A stretch of DNA of 64,000 nt from an uncultured Clostridia bacterium (GTDB taxonomy: Bacteria; Bacillota; Clostridia; Christensenellales; UBA1242). Both the position numbers and the translations under genes were made by a program. Of this stretch, positions 58,621-64,000 are shown piece by piece. Location of the stretch: NCBI GenBank assembly GCA_934746515.1, contig CAKVFH010000001.1, forward strand, positions 1 through 64,000. Direction: 5' to 3'. The stretch's first letter is position 1; every line of letters starts with the position of its first letter. The notes beneath the pieces were generated by a model. It was not told where the DNA came from. It saw only the letters and a list, made by a program, of their open reading frames with translations, and did no database searches.

Positions 58621-60840
58621 ATGAGTTATTTGAGTGGGTTAGAAGAAGAATTAAACAAAAAACTATTTTGCGAGCCAGCAATTGACGACGGCTCTAATGA
58701 TGACACTTCGAAATTTGAAGAAAATAGAACAGAGTTAGTAGACAAACAGAGTAGTAAATTTGATGAAATTAAGCAAAATTCAAGACCAAGCATTTTGGAA
58801 AGCTGTCTTTTTCAGTGTAGCGAAAAAACCAAGAATTGTTTTTATTTTGAAAACCTGACAGATGACGAATTTTTCAGTGTTAGCGGTGCAAATGATCAGT
58901 TTGTGAGTTTTTATAAAACAATAACAAAATCTGGCGTTGGAAGCGTGATTTTAGGCGGAGTATATTTGGCATATAGACAAAAAATGCCAAACAATGTTGC
59001 TAGAATTACACTTGATGAAACAATCATGGATAAATATAAACAAATCACGAAAAACGCCCATACAACAAATTGCAAAATATACTTAAAAGTAAAGTCTTGC
59101 TATGGACGATTTAATTCATTTAATCAGTACTCTCAAAGCCTAAAATTAGCGTCAAATTATGGCCTAGATCCATCAAATAAACAAAGACTTTTAATCAGAA
59201 TAAGTGATAATAAATGCAACGAAATAATAAATGATTTGGCTCGAACTGTAATGCTTTCAAATATCGCAGGATTTGATGGAATAATGATTGATGCAACATT
59301 TGATAATATCATGGGGGAATTGTCATCACAAGAATTTAATAAACGAGTGTTTGGATATTTCTCTGATACAAACGATTTTTTAAAGAAAGCATTGATAAAT
59401 ATTGATGCTAAAAACAATAGGATTATTTTAAAGTTAAGTGTTTTATCATTGTTTTCTTATGAAAAAGAAAACGCAAATCTTTGCAAAATTTCTCGAAATT
59501 TTGATGAAAATAAGCTATTTAAAAACATAAAAGAATATATCAGTCTCGGAGTTGATGCTTTTGAATTTGAATTTGGCACGCCAAATAATGAATTTTTTAA
59601 ACACTTTAACAGCTTTGAAGGAGATCTATTATTTAAAGGTTTTTACTCAAAACTTCGAAAAAAATTTGAAGAAGAAAATATTTTAAACAAATTTGGCGAA
59701 CCTGTTGATTTTTTCTATCATGACAAGTTCACAGAGTTAAAAGAAGTTGAAAAAATGATAAAAACAAACATAGTTCAATTTGTTGATATAACAAGAAATT
59801 TGCTGTCTGATAACAATTATCTCAAAAATATAATAAATAATAAAATTGCGCTAAATTGTATAAATTGCTCAAATTGTGATAAAAAAGCACAATTTAACCA
59901 TAAAATTGAATGTTTAATAAATCCTAGTTTAAATGATAAAATCAAATTCTGCAGTGAAAATAAAAATAAAAATGTTGCAATTATTGGCTCTGGTATTTCA
60001 GGACTAATATGCGCAATCACATTAGCTGAAAGGGGATTCAATGTCCATTTGTTTGAACAAAAAGATGAGTTAAACCCAAACGGAAAAGCAACATGTATTT
60101 ATGGATTTGATAAAACTCTTTTAAATTATTACAATCAAATTGAATCAAGAATAAACGAGCTTGCGAGCAATAAAATGATTGTAATTCACTTAAACACAAA
60201 ATTCGATTATATCAAAGAAAATGAAAGAGAGTTTTATTCAATCATTGTTGCCACTGGCTATAAAACAAAATTTCTATCAATATCTGGTGCTGTTCTTCCA
60301 CATGTTCAAAATATTTATGATGTTTTGAAAAAAGAAAGCGCTTTTAAAAATAGAAAAAATATTGTCATTTATGCGAAGTCTTTACTTTCTTTAAAACTTG
60401 CATTATATCTTTCAACAAAGCAAAAGGTGACTGTTATTATAAAAAGTTTGGATGGTTTTAAAAATGAGAAAAACGCAAATCTTTTCTATTTTTTCTGGAA
60501 TTTATATAAAAACAATGCTAATATCCATTTTTTATCAAGAATTACAAAAATCAATGAAGACAATCTCGACTTGATTATTAATAAAAATTTCAATCCAAAA
60601 AGTATTAACACATTACTAAAACTGATGTCTAACGAAAAAATATCTTCTAGTCAAGTTCAAATAAACATTGACTGTGACTATTTAATTTATGAGCCAGATC
60701 TTATGCCAAATAATAGTCTATATGCCAGTGTTGTGAAACAAAATTATCCGGGTGAAGTTTATTTGATTGGCAACGCTCTTGAAAATTCAGATTTAGAAGA
60801 CACAATCAAGTCTGGGTATTTTGTTGGCAAAAATTTGTAA
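58621..60840 (+). CDS. Divergent 2,4-dienoyl-CoA reductase / Old Yellow Enzyme-family flavoprotein
   Basis: The 739-aa protein has the FadH-type order: TIM barrel (about residues 60-400), four-Cys iron-sulfur site, then an FAD/NAD(P) Rossmann part. Barrel landmarks are KSGVGSVILGGVYL, KIYLKVKSCYGRFN and FDGIMIDATFDNIM...NKRVFGY. The last aligns with the family's 'DGVEIHGAHGYLL...NKR.DEYGGS', but the H-x-A-H residues are replaced by D-A-T-F and the GGS phosphate-binding turn is not conserved. The cluster motif is C-x2-C-x2-C-x11-C (CINCSNC, about residue 413). The nucleotide site GSGISGLICA near residue 455 is intact. A low-complexity N-terminal extension of about 60 aa is unusual. Family members reduce enoyl-type double bonds with NAD(P)H through FMN, FAD and 4Fe-4S. 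Here the FAD and cluster half looks usable, while barrel chemistry may be changed or lost. No clear Shine-Dalgarno precedes the ATG. Confidence 0.72.
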   Translation: MSYLSGLEEELNKKLFCEPAIDDGSNDDTSKFEENRTELVDKQSSKFDEIKQNSRPSILESCLFQCSEKTKNCFYFENLTDDEFFSVSGANDQFVSFYKTITKSGVGSVILGGVYLAYRQKMPNNVARITLDETIMDKYKQITKNAHTTNCKIYLKVKSCYGRFNSFNQYSQSLKLASNYGLDPSNKQRLLIRISDNKCNEIINDLARTVMLSNIAGFDGIMIDATFDNIMGELSSQEFNKRVFGYFSDTNDFLKKALINIDAKNNRIILKLSVLSLFSYEKENANLCKISRNFDENKLFKNIKEYISLGVDAFEFEFGTPNNEFFKHFNSFEGDLLFKGFYSKLRKKFEEENILNKFGEPVDFFYHDKFTELKEVEKMIKTNIVQFVDITRNLLSDNNYLKNIINNKIALNCINCSNCDKKAQFNHKIECLINPSLNDKIKFCSENKNKNVAIIGSGISGLICAITLAERGFNVHLFEQKDELNPNGKATCIYGFDKTLLNYYNQIESRINELASNKMIVIHLNTKFDYIKENEREFYSIIVATGYKTKFLSISGAVLPHVQNIYDVLKKESAFKNRKNIVIYAKSLLSLKLALYLSTKQKVTVIIKSLDGFKNEKNANLFYFFWNLYKNNANIHFLSRITKINEDNLDLIINKNFNPKSINTLLKLMSNEKISSSQVQINIDCDYLIYEPDLMPNNSLYASVVKQNYPGEVYLIGNALENSDLEDTIKSGYFVGKNL

Positions 60841-60844
60841 ATGC

Positions 60845-60873
60845 TTGACAGAATTTTTAATGTAATATATAAT
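60845..60873 (+). promoter_or_regulatory. Consensus sigma-A promoter of the cysS leader
   Basis: TTGACA (60845-60850), 17-bp spacer, TATAAT (60868-60873): both boxes and spacing match the consensus exactly. It begins five bases after the preceding gene's stop. Transcription should start near 60880, just ahead of the leader peptide's ribosome site. Confidence 0.92.
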
Positions 60874-60896
60874 TTTCATATAAAGGAAATAAGTTT

Positions 60897-60920
60897 ATGA
60901 AAAAATGTTGTTGTAACTGA
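60897..60920 (+). CDS. Cysteine leader peptide (Met-Lys-Lys-Cys-Cys-Cys-Asn) of the cysS attenuator
   Basis: The reading frame is ATG AAA AAA TGT TGT TGT AAC TGA, seven residues, three of them consecutive Cys. AAAGGA (60882-60887) lies 9 nt before the ATG, a good ribosome site that has no other gene to serve. It sits about 17 nt downstream of the predicted transcription start and 99 nt upstream of cysS. Runs of codons for the amino acid handled by the downstream gene are the hallmark of ribosome-mediated attenuators (trp, his, leu leaders). Stalling at these UGU codons when charged tRNA-Cys is scarce would report cysteine supply. It is the only gene here ending in TGA, and the stop codon lies inside the region-1 pairing segment. 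It is too short for ordinary gene finding. Confidence rests on codon content, ribosome site, promoter and the matched RNA folds. Confidence 0.85.
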   Translation: MKKCCCN

Positions 60921-61009
60921 ATATTATTTTAAACCTTAACACTCTTAAGGTATTTTCAGTTATCTAATATTTTTTAAAGGTGAGTAGATAACTGCTCATC
61001 TTTTATTTT
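60914..61009 (+). promoter_or_regulatory. Ribosome-mediated transcription attenuator controlling cysS
   Basis: Region 1, TAACTGAA (60914-60921), can pair with region 2, TTCAGTTA (60955-60962), enclosing a perfect hairpin ACCTTAA/TTAAGGT (60933-60939, 60945-60951). Region 2 can instead form a perfect 10-bp helix, CAGTTATCTA (60957-60966) with TAGATAACTG (60985-60994), which uses bases needed by the terminator at 60976-61003. Predicted logic: a ribosome stalled at the Cys codons covers region 1, so 2:3 forms and cysS is transcribed. A ribosome that finishes and leaves, or no ribosome at all, lets 1:2 form and the terminator fold. No T-box specifier domain or consensus (AGGGTGGNACCGCG) is present. 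The folds were read by eye, without energy calculation. Confidence 0.82.
60976..61009 (+). terminator. Attenuator terminator ahead of cysS
   Basis: AAAGGTGAGTAG (60976-60987) pairs with CTGCTCATCTTT (60992-61003) with loop ATAA and two wobble pairs, followed by TTTTATTTT (61001-61009). It ends 10 nt before the cysS start, so it must be regulated rather than constitutive. Confidence 0.85.
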
Positions 61010-61019
61010 CGGGGGAAAT

Positions 61020-62432
61020 ATGAATATTTACATTAACAATTCTTTATCAAGAAAAAAAGAGCTATTCAAACCAATTCACGAAGGCTTTGTTGGCATGTAT
61101 GTTTGCGGTCCAACAGTTTATGGTCCACCACATGTTGGACATGCTAGAAGCTATGTCAACTTTGATGTGATTAGAAGATTCTTTGAATATGCTGGATACA
61201 ATATTAAATATGTTCAAAACATTACTGACGTTGGACATATTGTTGGCGATGTTGATGAAGGCGATGACAAAATTTTGTTGCAGGCGATGAAAGAAAATCT
61301 TGATCCTTATGCACTGGCATATAAATATGAGACAATTTATTTTGATGCTATGGACAAGCTTAACATTAAAAGGCCAACAATTTCAGTTCGTGCAACAGCT
61401 GTCATTCCTGAAATTATTGAAATGGTTCAAAAGATTATCGACAAAGGCTACGCTTATGTCACCAAAGAAGGCAATGTTTATTTGGAACTATCAAAAGTTG
61501 ATTCTTATGGAAAGTTGTCTGGCCGAAAGATTGAAAATGGTTTGTCAGGTGAAAGAATCACAATTGCGGACGATAAACGCAATCCTGAAGACTGCGCACT
61601 TTGGAAATCGGCTGTTGGTGGACATATTATGAAATGGAATTCACCATGGGGTTATGGTTATCCAGGCTGGCACATCGAATGTTCTGCTATCAGCAAAAAG
61701 TTTTTAGGCAACACTTTTGATATTCACGGCGGTGGACTAGATAATATTTTCCCACACCACGAAACAGAAATTGCGCAGAGCGAAATTGCAAACGGTGTTC
61801 CTTTCGTAAACTATTTCATCCACAACAATCTTGTGACTGTAAATGGAACAAAAATGGGAAAGAGCCTTGGAAATTTTGTAACACTTAAAGATCTTTTTGA
61901 AAAATTTGATCCAATGGTTATAAGATTCTTTATCTTGCAATTTCATTACAGAAAACCTGTTGACTTTTCTTTTGACCAAATCGAAAAAGCAAAAGATCAA
62001 TATAAAAAGATAAATGAGAATTTTTCAAAAATCAAAGAAATGGCGAAAGGTGAATACTTGGAAATTTCTGATAAATTGCTTTTGGAAATTAAAAACAATT
62101 TTGAACAAGCTATGTGTGACGACTTTAACACACCACTTGCAATCGCTGAAGTTTTGAGATTATCTAAAGCTCTTGGACAAATTGAACAAGCTCAAGATGC
62201 ACTGCTTGCTAAACAAGCAAATAATTTAGTAAAAATGGTTGAAGATGTTTTGGGTTTCGACTTTAAATCTGATATAATAAAAACAGAAACAACATCTAAT
62301 GACGATAAACTGCTTGATTTACTCAATAGGGTTCGTGACAAACTTCGCGCAAATAAGAACTTTGAACTTTCTGACTACATTCGCGATGAGCTTGCAAAAT
62401 TGGATGTTACAATTAAAGATAAGAAAATTTAA
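61020..62432 (+). CDS. cysS: Cysteinyl-tRNA synthetase
   Basis: A 470-aa class I aminoacyl-tRNA synthetase charging tRNA-Cys in the cytoplasm. The N-terminal MYVCGPTVYGPPHVGHARS carries the first zinc-ligand Cys (residue 28) and the HIGH-type motif HVGH (near residue 38). The remaining zinc ligands are in WHIECSA and FPHHETEIAQSE. The KMSKS loop appears as KMGKSLGN (near residue 278), a variant at the third position. The C-terminal helical part (from about residue 350) has the family's usual arrangement, and total length is normal. GGGGG (61011-61015) stands 4 nt before ATG 61020. Expression is probably set by the Cys leader attenuator upstream. The Nudix-type gene starts 11 nt after the stop, so the two likely form one operon. 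Confidence 0.97.
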   Translation: MNIYINNSLSRKKELFKPIHEGFVGMYVCGPTVYGPPHVGHARSYVNFDVIRRFFEYAGYNIKYVQNITDVGHIVGDVDEGDDKILLQAMKENLDPYALAYKYETIYFDAMDKLNIKRPTISVRATAVIPEIIEMVQKIIDKGYAYVTKEGNVYLELSKVDSYGKLSGRKIENGLSGERITIADDKRNPEDCALWKSAVGGHIMKWNSPWGYGYPGWHIECSAISKKFLGNTFDIHGGGLDNIFPHHETEIAQSEIANGVPFVNYFIHNNLVTVNGTKMGKSLGNFVTLKDLFEKFDPMVIRFFILQFHYRKPVDFSFDQIEKAKDQYKKINENFSKIKEMAKGEYLEISDKLLLEIKNNFEQAMCDDFNTPLAIAEVLRLSKALGQIEQAQDALLAKQANNLVKMVEDVLGFDFKSDIIKTETTSNDDKLLDLLNRVRDKLRANKNFELSDYIRDELAKLDVTIKDKKI

Positions 62433-62443
62433 GGTGGAAAATT

Positions 62444-63178
62444 ATGGCATTTTACGATACTTTTGATGCAAATGGCGTTTTTATGTCAGCAGAAGATGAA
62501 GCTGATGTTCACTACAAAGGCTTATGGCACAAGGTTATAAGAGTTTGGCTTTATGACTTGCAGGGCAATATTTATTTGCGTGTAAAAAAACCAAGCAAAA
62601 AGTGCGATTTTATAAATGAACTTCACATTGAGTCAGGCGAAAGTGCGACAAGCTGTTTTGATAGGGGAATGTATGAGAAACTTGGAATTCACTTTCCAGC
62701 AACTTCAAACTTAATTCAAGTATGCAGCAAAAAAATTAAGAAACACAAAGTTTACTCTGATAATTCCGAGCTTAAAGATAACTACTTTTTGATTGATTAT
62801 ATTGGTGAGTTTGATGAAAGTACAAGTTTCTTTATTTTTAGTGATGACACCGACCACATTATAAAATGTAATGCAAAAGGTCTTTTGAATCTTGTTAAAA
62901 ACAGAACTGGCGAGATATTGGCTTACAGAGTAGAACCAAACGGCAAGGTTTCCGACCAAAAGGATTTCTTAAAAATCACTGATATTTATGAAGATGTCAA
63001 CGAAGATTCTTACACAAAATATAGTTTCATTGTTAATGCAATTGTAAATGAAGTTACAAAGGCAAATAAAGAAAAAATCGAAAATGAAAAAATTAGAAAA
63101 CTTACTGAAAAAGTAAAGGAAAGAGAAGAAAAATTCAATTCTCATGCCGATGAAAATGAAGGCACAGATAAATATTAA
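62444..63178 (+). CDS. Nudix-fold protein with a degenerate catalytic box
   Basis: A 244-aa protein. The start (FDANGVFMS...VHYKGLWHKVIRVWLYD.QGNIYL) matches the IPP-isomerase-like/YfcD-like Nudix group, whose members read 'D..G.....VH.KGLWHR..HVW'. The Nudix box should be G-x5-E-x7-R-E-U-x-E-E-x-G-U. Here, around ESGESATSCFDRGMYEKLGI (about residues 67-86), the arginine is kept but is followed by Gly instead of Glu, and the second Glu of the EE pair is Lys. Two metal-binding residues thus appear missing, so hydrolysis may be lost or altered. A charged, probably coiled-coil tail follows residue 205. Its AAGGTGG ribosome site overlaps the cysS stop codon, indicating co-transcription and possible translational coupling. 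The substrate is unknown. Confidence 0.75.
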   Translation: MAFYDTFDANGVFMSAEDEADVHYKGLWHKVIRVWLYDLQGNIYLRVKKPSKKCDFINELHIESGESATSCFDRGMYEKLGIHFPATSNLIQVCSKKIKKHKVYSDNSELKDNYFLIDYIGEFDESTSFFIFSDDTDHIIKCNAKGLLNLVKNRTGEILAYRVEPNGKVSDQKDFLKITDIYEDVNEDSYTKYSFIVNAIVNEVTKANKEKIENEKIRKLTEKVKEREEKFNSHADENEGTDKY

Positions 63179-63195
63179 AAATTTATAAAATTTTC

Positions 63196-63224
63196 TTGCA
63201 AAATTAAATCAAATATGCTATCAT
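63196..63224 (+). promoter_or_regulatory. Promoter of tRNA-Leu
   Basis: TTGCAA (63196-63201), 17-bp spacer, TATCAT (63219-63224) with extended TGC. The expected start near 63231 leaves about 17 nt of 5' leader before the mature tRNA. Confidence 0.65.
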
Positions 63225-63244
63225 AGCAATGTTGATAGCATATT
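63212..63244. promoter_or_regulatory. 12-bp inverted repeat over the tRNA-Leu promoter
   Basis: AATATGCTATCA (63212-63223) and TGATAGCATATT (63233-63244) are perfect complements with a 9-nt spacer. The left arm contains most of the -10 box and the right arm lies between +1 and the tRNA. It could be an operator or, in read-through RNA from cysS, a hairpin. Confidence 0.55.
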
Positions 63245-63247
63245 CAT

Positions 63248-63333
63248 GCCGAAATGGCGAAATGGCAGACGCACAAGACTCAAAATCTTGCGAGGGCAAC
63301 TTCATGTGGGTTCAAGTCCCACTTTCGGCACCA
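63248..63333 (+). tRNA. tRNA-Leu (anticodon CAA)
   Basis: Acceptor arm GCCGAAA (63248-63254) pairs with TTTCGGC (63323-63329), followed by ACCA with CCA encoded. The anticodon stem CAAGA/TCTTG frames loop CTCAAAA, giving anticodon CAA at 63281-63283, which reads UUG. A long variable arm (about 63291-63307) and the T arm GTGGGTTCAAGTCCCAC are typical of tRNA-Leu. Length is 86 nt. Confidence 0.96.
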
Positions 63334-63367
63334 TATAACACATAATATTGTGTTTTTAAAACAATTT

Positions 63368-63393
63368 AACCACCAAATTATGGTGGTTTTTTT
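63368..63393 (+). terminator. Rho-independent terminator after tRNA-Leu
   Basis: AACCACCA (63368-63375) pairs with TGGTGGTT (63381-63388), loop AATTA, followed by a T run to 63393. Confidence 0.9.
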
Positions 63394-63437
63394 ATTTGTT
63401 TTTTTAAAAAATATGAGTAATACTGGAATCGTTTTGT

Positions 63438-63466
63438 TTGCTTTTATTTCCAAGTTTCTTTATAAT
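63438..63466 (+). promoter_or_regulatory. Promoter of the terminal lipoprotein gene
   Basis: TTGCTT (63438-63443), 17-bp spacer, TATAAT (63461-63466), 27 nt upstream of the ATG. Confidence 0.6.
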
Positions 63467-63493
63467 TTTGAGTAGGAAATTTTGGATGAGATT

Positions 63494-64000
63494 ATGAAAA
63501 AATTAAAGATTAAACGATTTTTTGAATTAGCTTTATGCTTTGTTTTAATTTGCTTTTCATTTATGTTTGTTTCATGTGAAAAAAGCAATGATGGCGACGG
63601 GGATTCTCCAAATAACGCAAAAACTACTGTTACTGTTTCCACTTATGAAGAGTTAAAAGAAGCTGTAAATGGTTCGGCTGACATTATTAAGCTTAAAAAA
63701 GACATAGACATTAGGCGTGAAGATATGAATGACAAAGAATTTTTTGTTTTTGACAGAAAACTTACGCTTGATTTAAACGGCAAAAAAATCTATTCAACTC
63801 AAAACATAACCGGAAAGAATAATGGAAATGATGCCATGATTGAAATCAACGGCAATGGAAATGTCACAATCAAGGGAATTGGAAAAGTTTTTGCAAACAA
63901 AGACGATGCTTACGCAGTTCAAGTGTCAAATGGCGGAAAACTTGTAATTGAAAATGGCGAGTTTGTGGGGAATCGTAATTGTGTTTATGTGCATTACGGT
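63494..64000 (+). CDS. Lipoprotein with probable right-handed beta-helix (3' end missing)
   Basis: The frame starts at ATG 63494 (GGATGAG just upstream) and stays open to the window end, giving 169 visible codons. A basic start (MKKLKIKR) and hydrophobic segment lead to a lipobox-like FVSC with Cys at residue 28, then a Ser/Asn/Asp/Gly-rich spacer (SNDGDGDSPNN). This indicates lipid-anchored export to the outer face of the membrane. The next part reads VSTYEELKEAV...IIKLKKDID, then LTLDLNGKKI, VTIKGIGKV, YAVQVSNGGKLVIENGEFVG. That rising ladder of short beta strands with 'NGG.L.IENG.F' is the pattern of pectate-lyase-like beta-helix surface proteins. Whether it has enzymatic or adhesive function cannot be seen from this fragment. 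Its own promoter follows the tRNA terminator. Confidence 0.8.
   Translation, partial: MKKLKIKRFFELALCFVLICFSFMFVSCEKSNDGDGDSPNNAKTTVTVSTYEELKEAVNGSADIIKLKKDIDIRREDMNDKEFFVFDRKLTLDLNGKKIYSTQNITGKNNGNDAMIEINGNGNVTIKGIGKVFANKDDAYAVQVSNGGKLVIENGEFVGNRNCVYVHYG

Noticed and set aside
60897..60929. UGA read as Trp, which would extend the leader peptide to MKKCCCNWILF
   Set aside because: Large genes use TGG for Trp throughout and none contains an in-frame TGA, so the standard code fits and TGA is taken as stop.
60880..61019. T-box riboswitch upstream of cysS
   Set aside because: The leader is only about 140 nt, has no specifier stem and lacks the conserved T-box sequence; the Cys-codon ORF with alternative helices explains it better.
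63179..63200. Terminator between the Nudix gene and tRNA-Leu
   Set aside because: Only an all-AT hairpin (AAAATTT/AAATTTT type) is visible, too weak to call.

Overview
The window is AT-rich, low-GC DNA in which every gene lies on the plus strand. Gram-positive-style Shine-Dalgarno sites, sigma-A-type promoters, many U-tract terminators, a tRNA with encoded CCA, a YkvI-like membrane protein, BspA-type leucine-rich repeats and InlB B-repeats point to a member of the Bacillota, probably an uncultured gut or host-associated Clostridia-like lineage. The lineage is inferred from gene content only. UAA and UAG end the large genes, and the standard code keeps every large frame open. I see no CRISPR array, insertion sequence, phage gene or integrase.

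Layout. Positions 1-3531 hold the 3' part of a BspA-like surface protein with three LRR blocks and a cysteine-rich CxxC tail. A YkvI-like membrane transporter follows (3670-4671). Two giant genes then fill about 53 of the 64 kb. The first encodes 5,334 aa (5066-21070) and the second 12,312 aa (21577-58515), roughly 1.4 MDa. Both start with a short basic tail and one membrane anchor, continue with a propeller-like region, and then carry InlB/Listeria-Bacteroides-type 'GY.F.GW' repeats: about 8 in the first and about 47 in the second. The larger protein has several layers of repetition: a run of ten 'QNW...FRY...YVYA' units, a duplicated block of roughly 1,000-1,300 aa, two families of short triplicated modules, and a late section in which two repeat classes alternate as A-B-A-B-B four times. 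Each giant gene has its own terminator and a nearly identical TTGTWA-17-TATACT promoter, so they are probably independent but co-controlled units.

After the giants come ordinary and near-ordinary genes. A divergent 2,4-dienoyl-CoA reductase-like flavoprotein has lost barrel motif residues. Behind it is a textbook TTGACA-17-TATAAT promoter driving a short leader with an eight-codon reading frame, Met-Lys-Lys-Cys-Cys-Cys-Asn-stop. The leader can fold into mutually exclusive 1:2, 2:3 and 3:4 helices, the last being an intrinsic terminator just ahead of cysS (cysteinyl-tRNA synthetase). This looks like trp-style ribosome-mediated attenuation sensing charged tRNA-Cys, in a kind of organism where cysS is normally under a T-box. 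I consider it the most interesting regulatory find. A Nudix-fold gene with a degenerate catalytic box follows cysS by 11 nt and is probably co-transcribed.

The window ends with tRNA-Leu(CAA), whose promoter is overlapped by a 12-bp inverted repeat, and the 5' part of a lipoprotein that looks like a beta-helix surface protein. The region is therefore largely a surface-protein locus (BspA-LRR, two giant anchored fibres, lipoprotein) with a small translation-linked cysS operon inside it.
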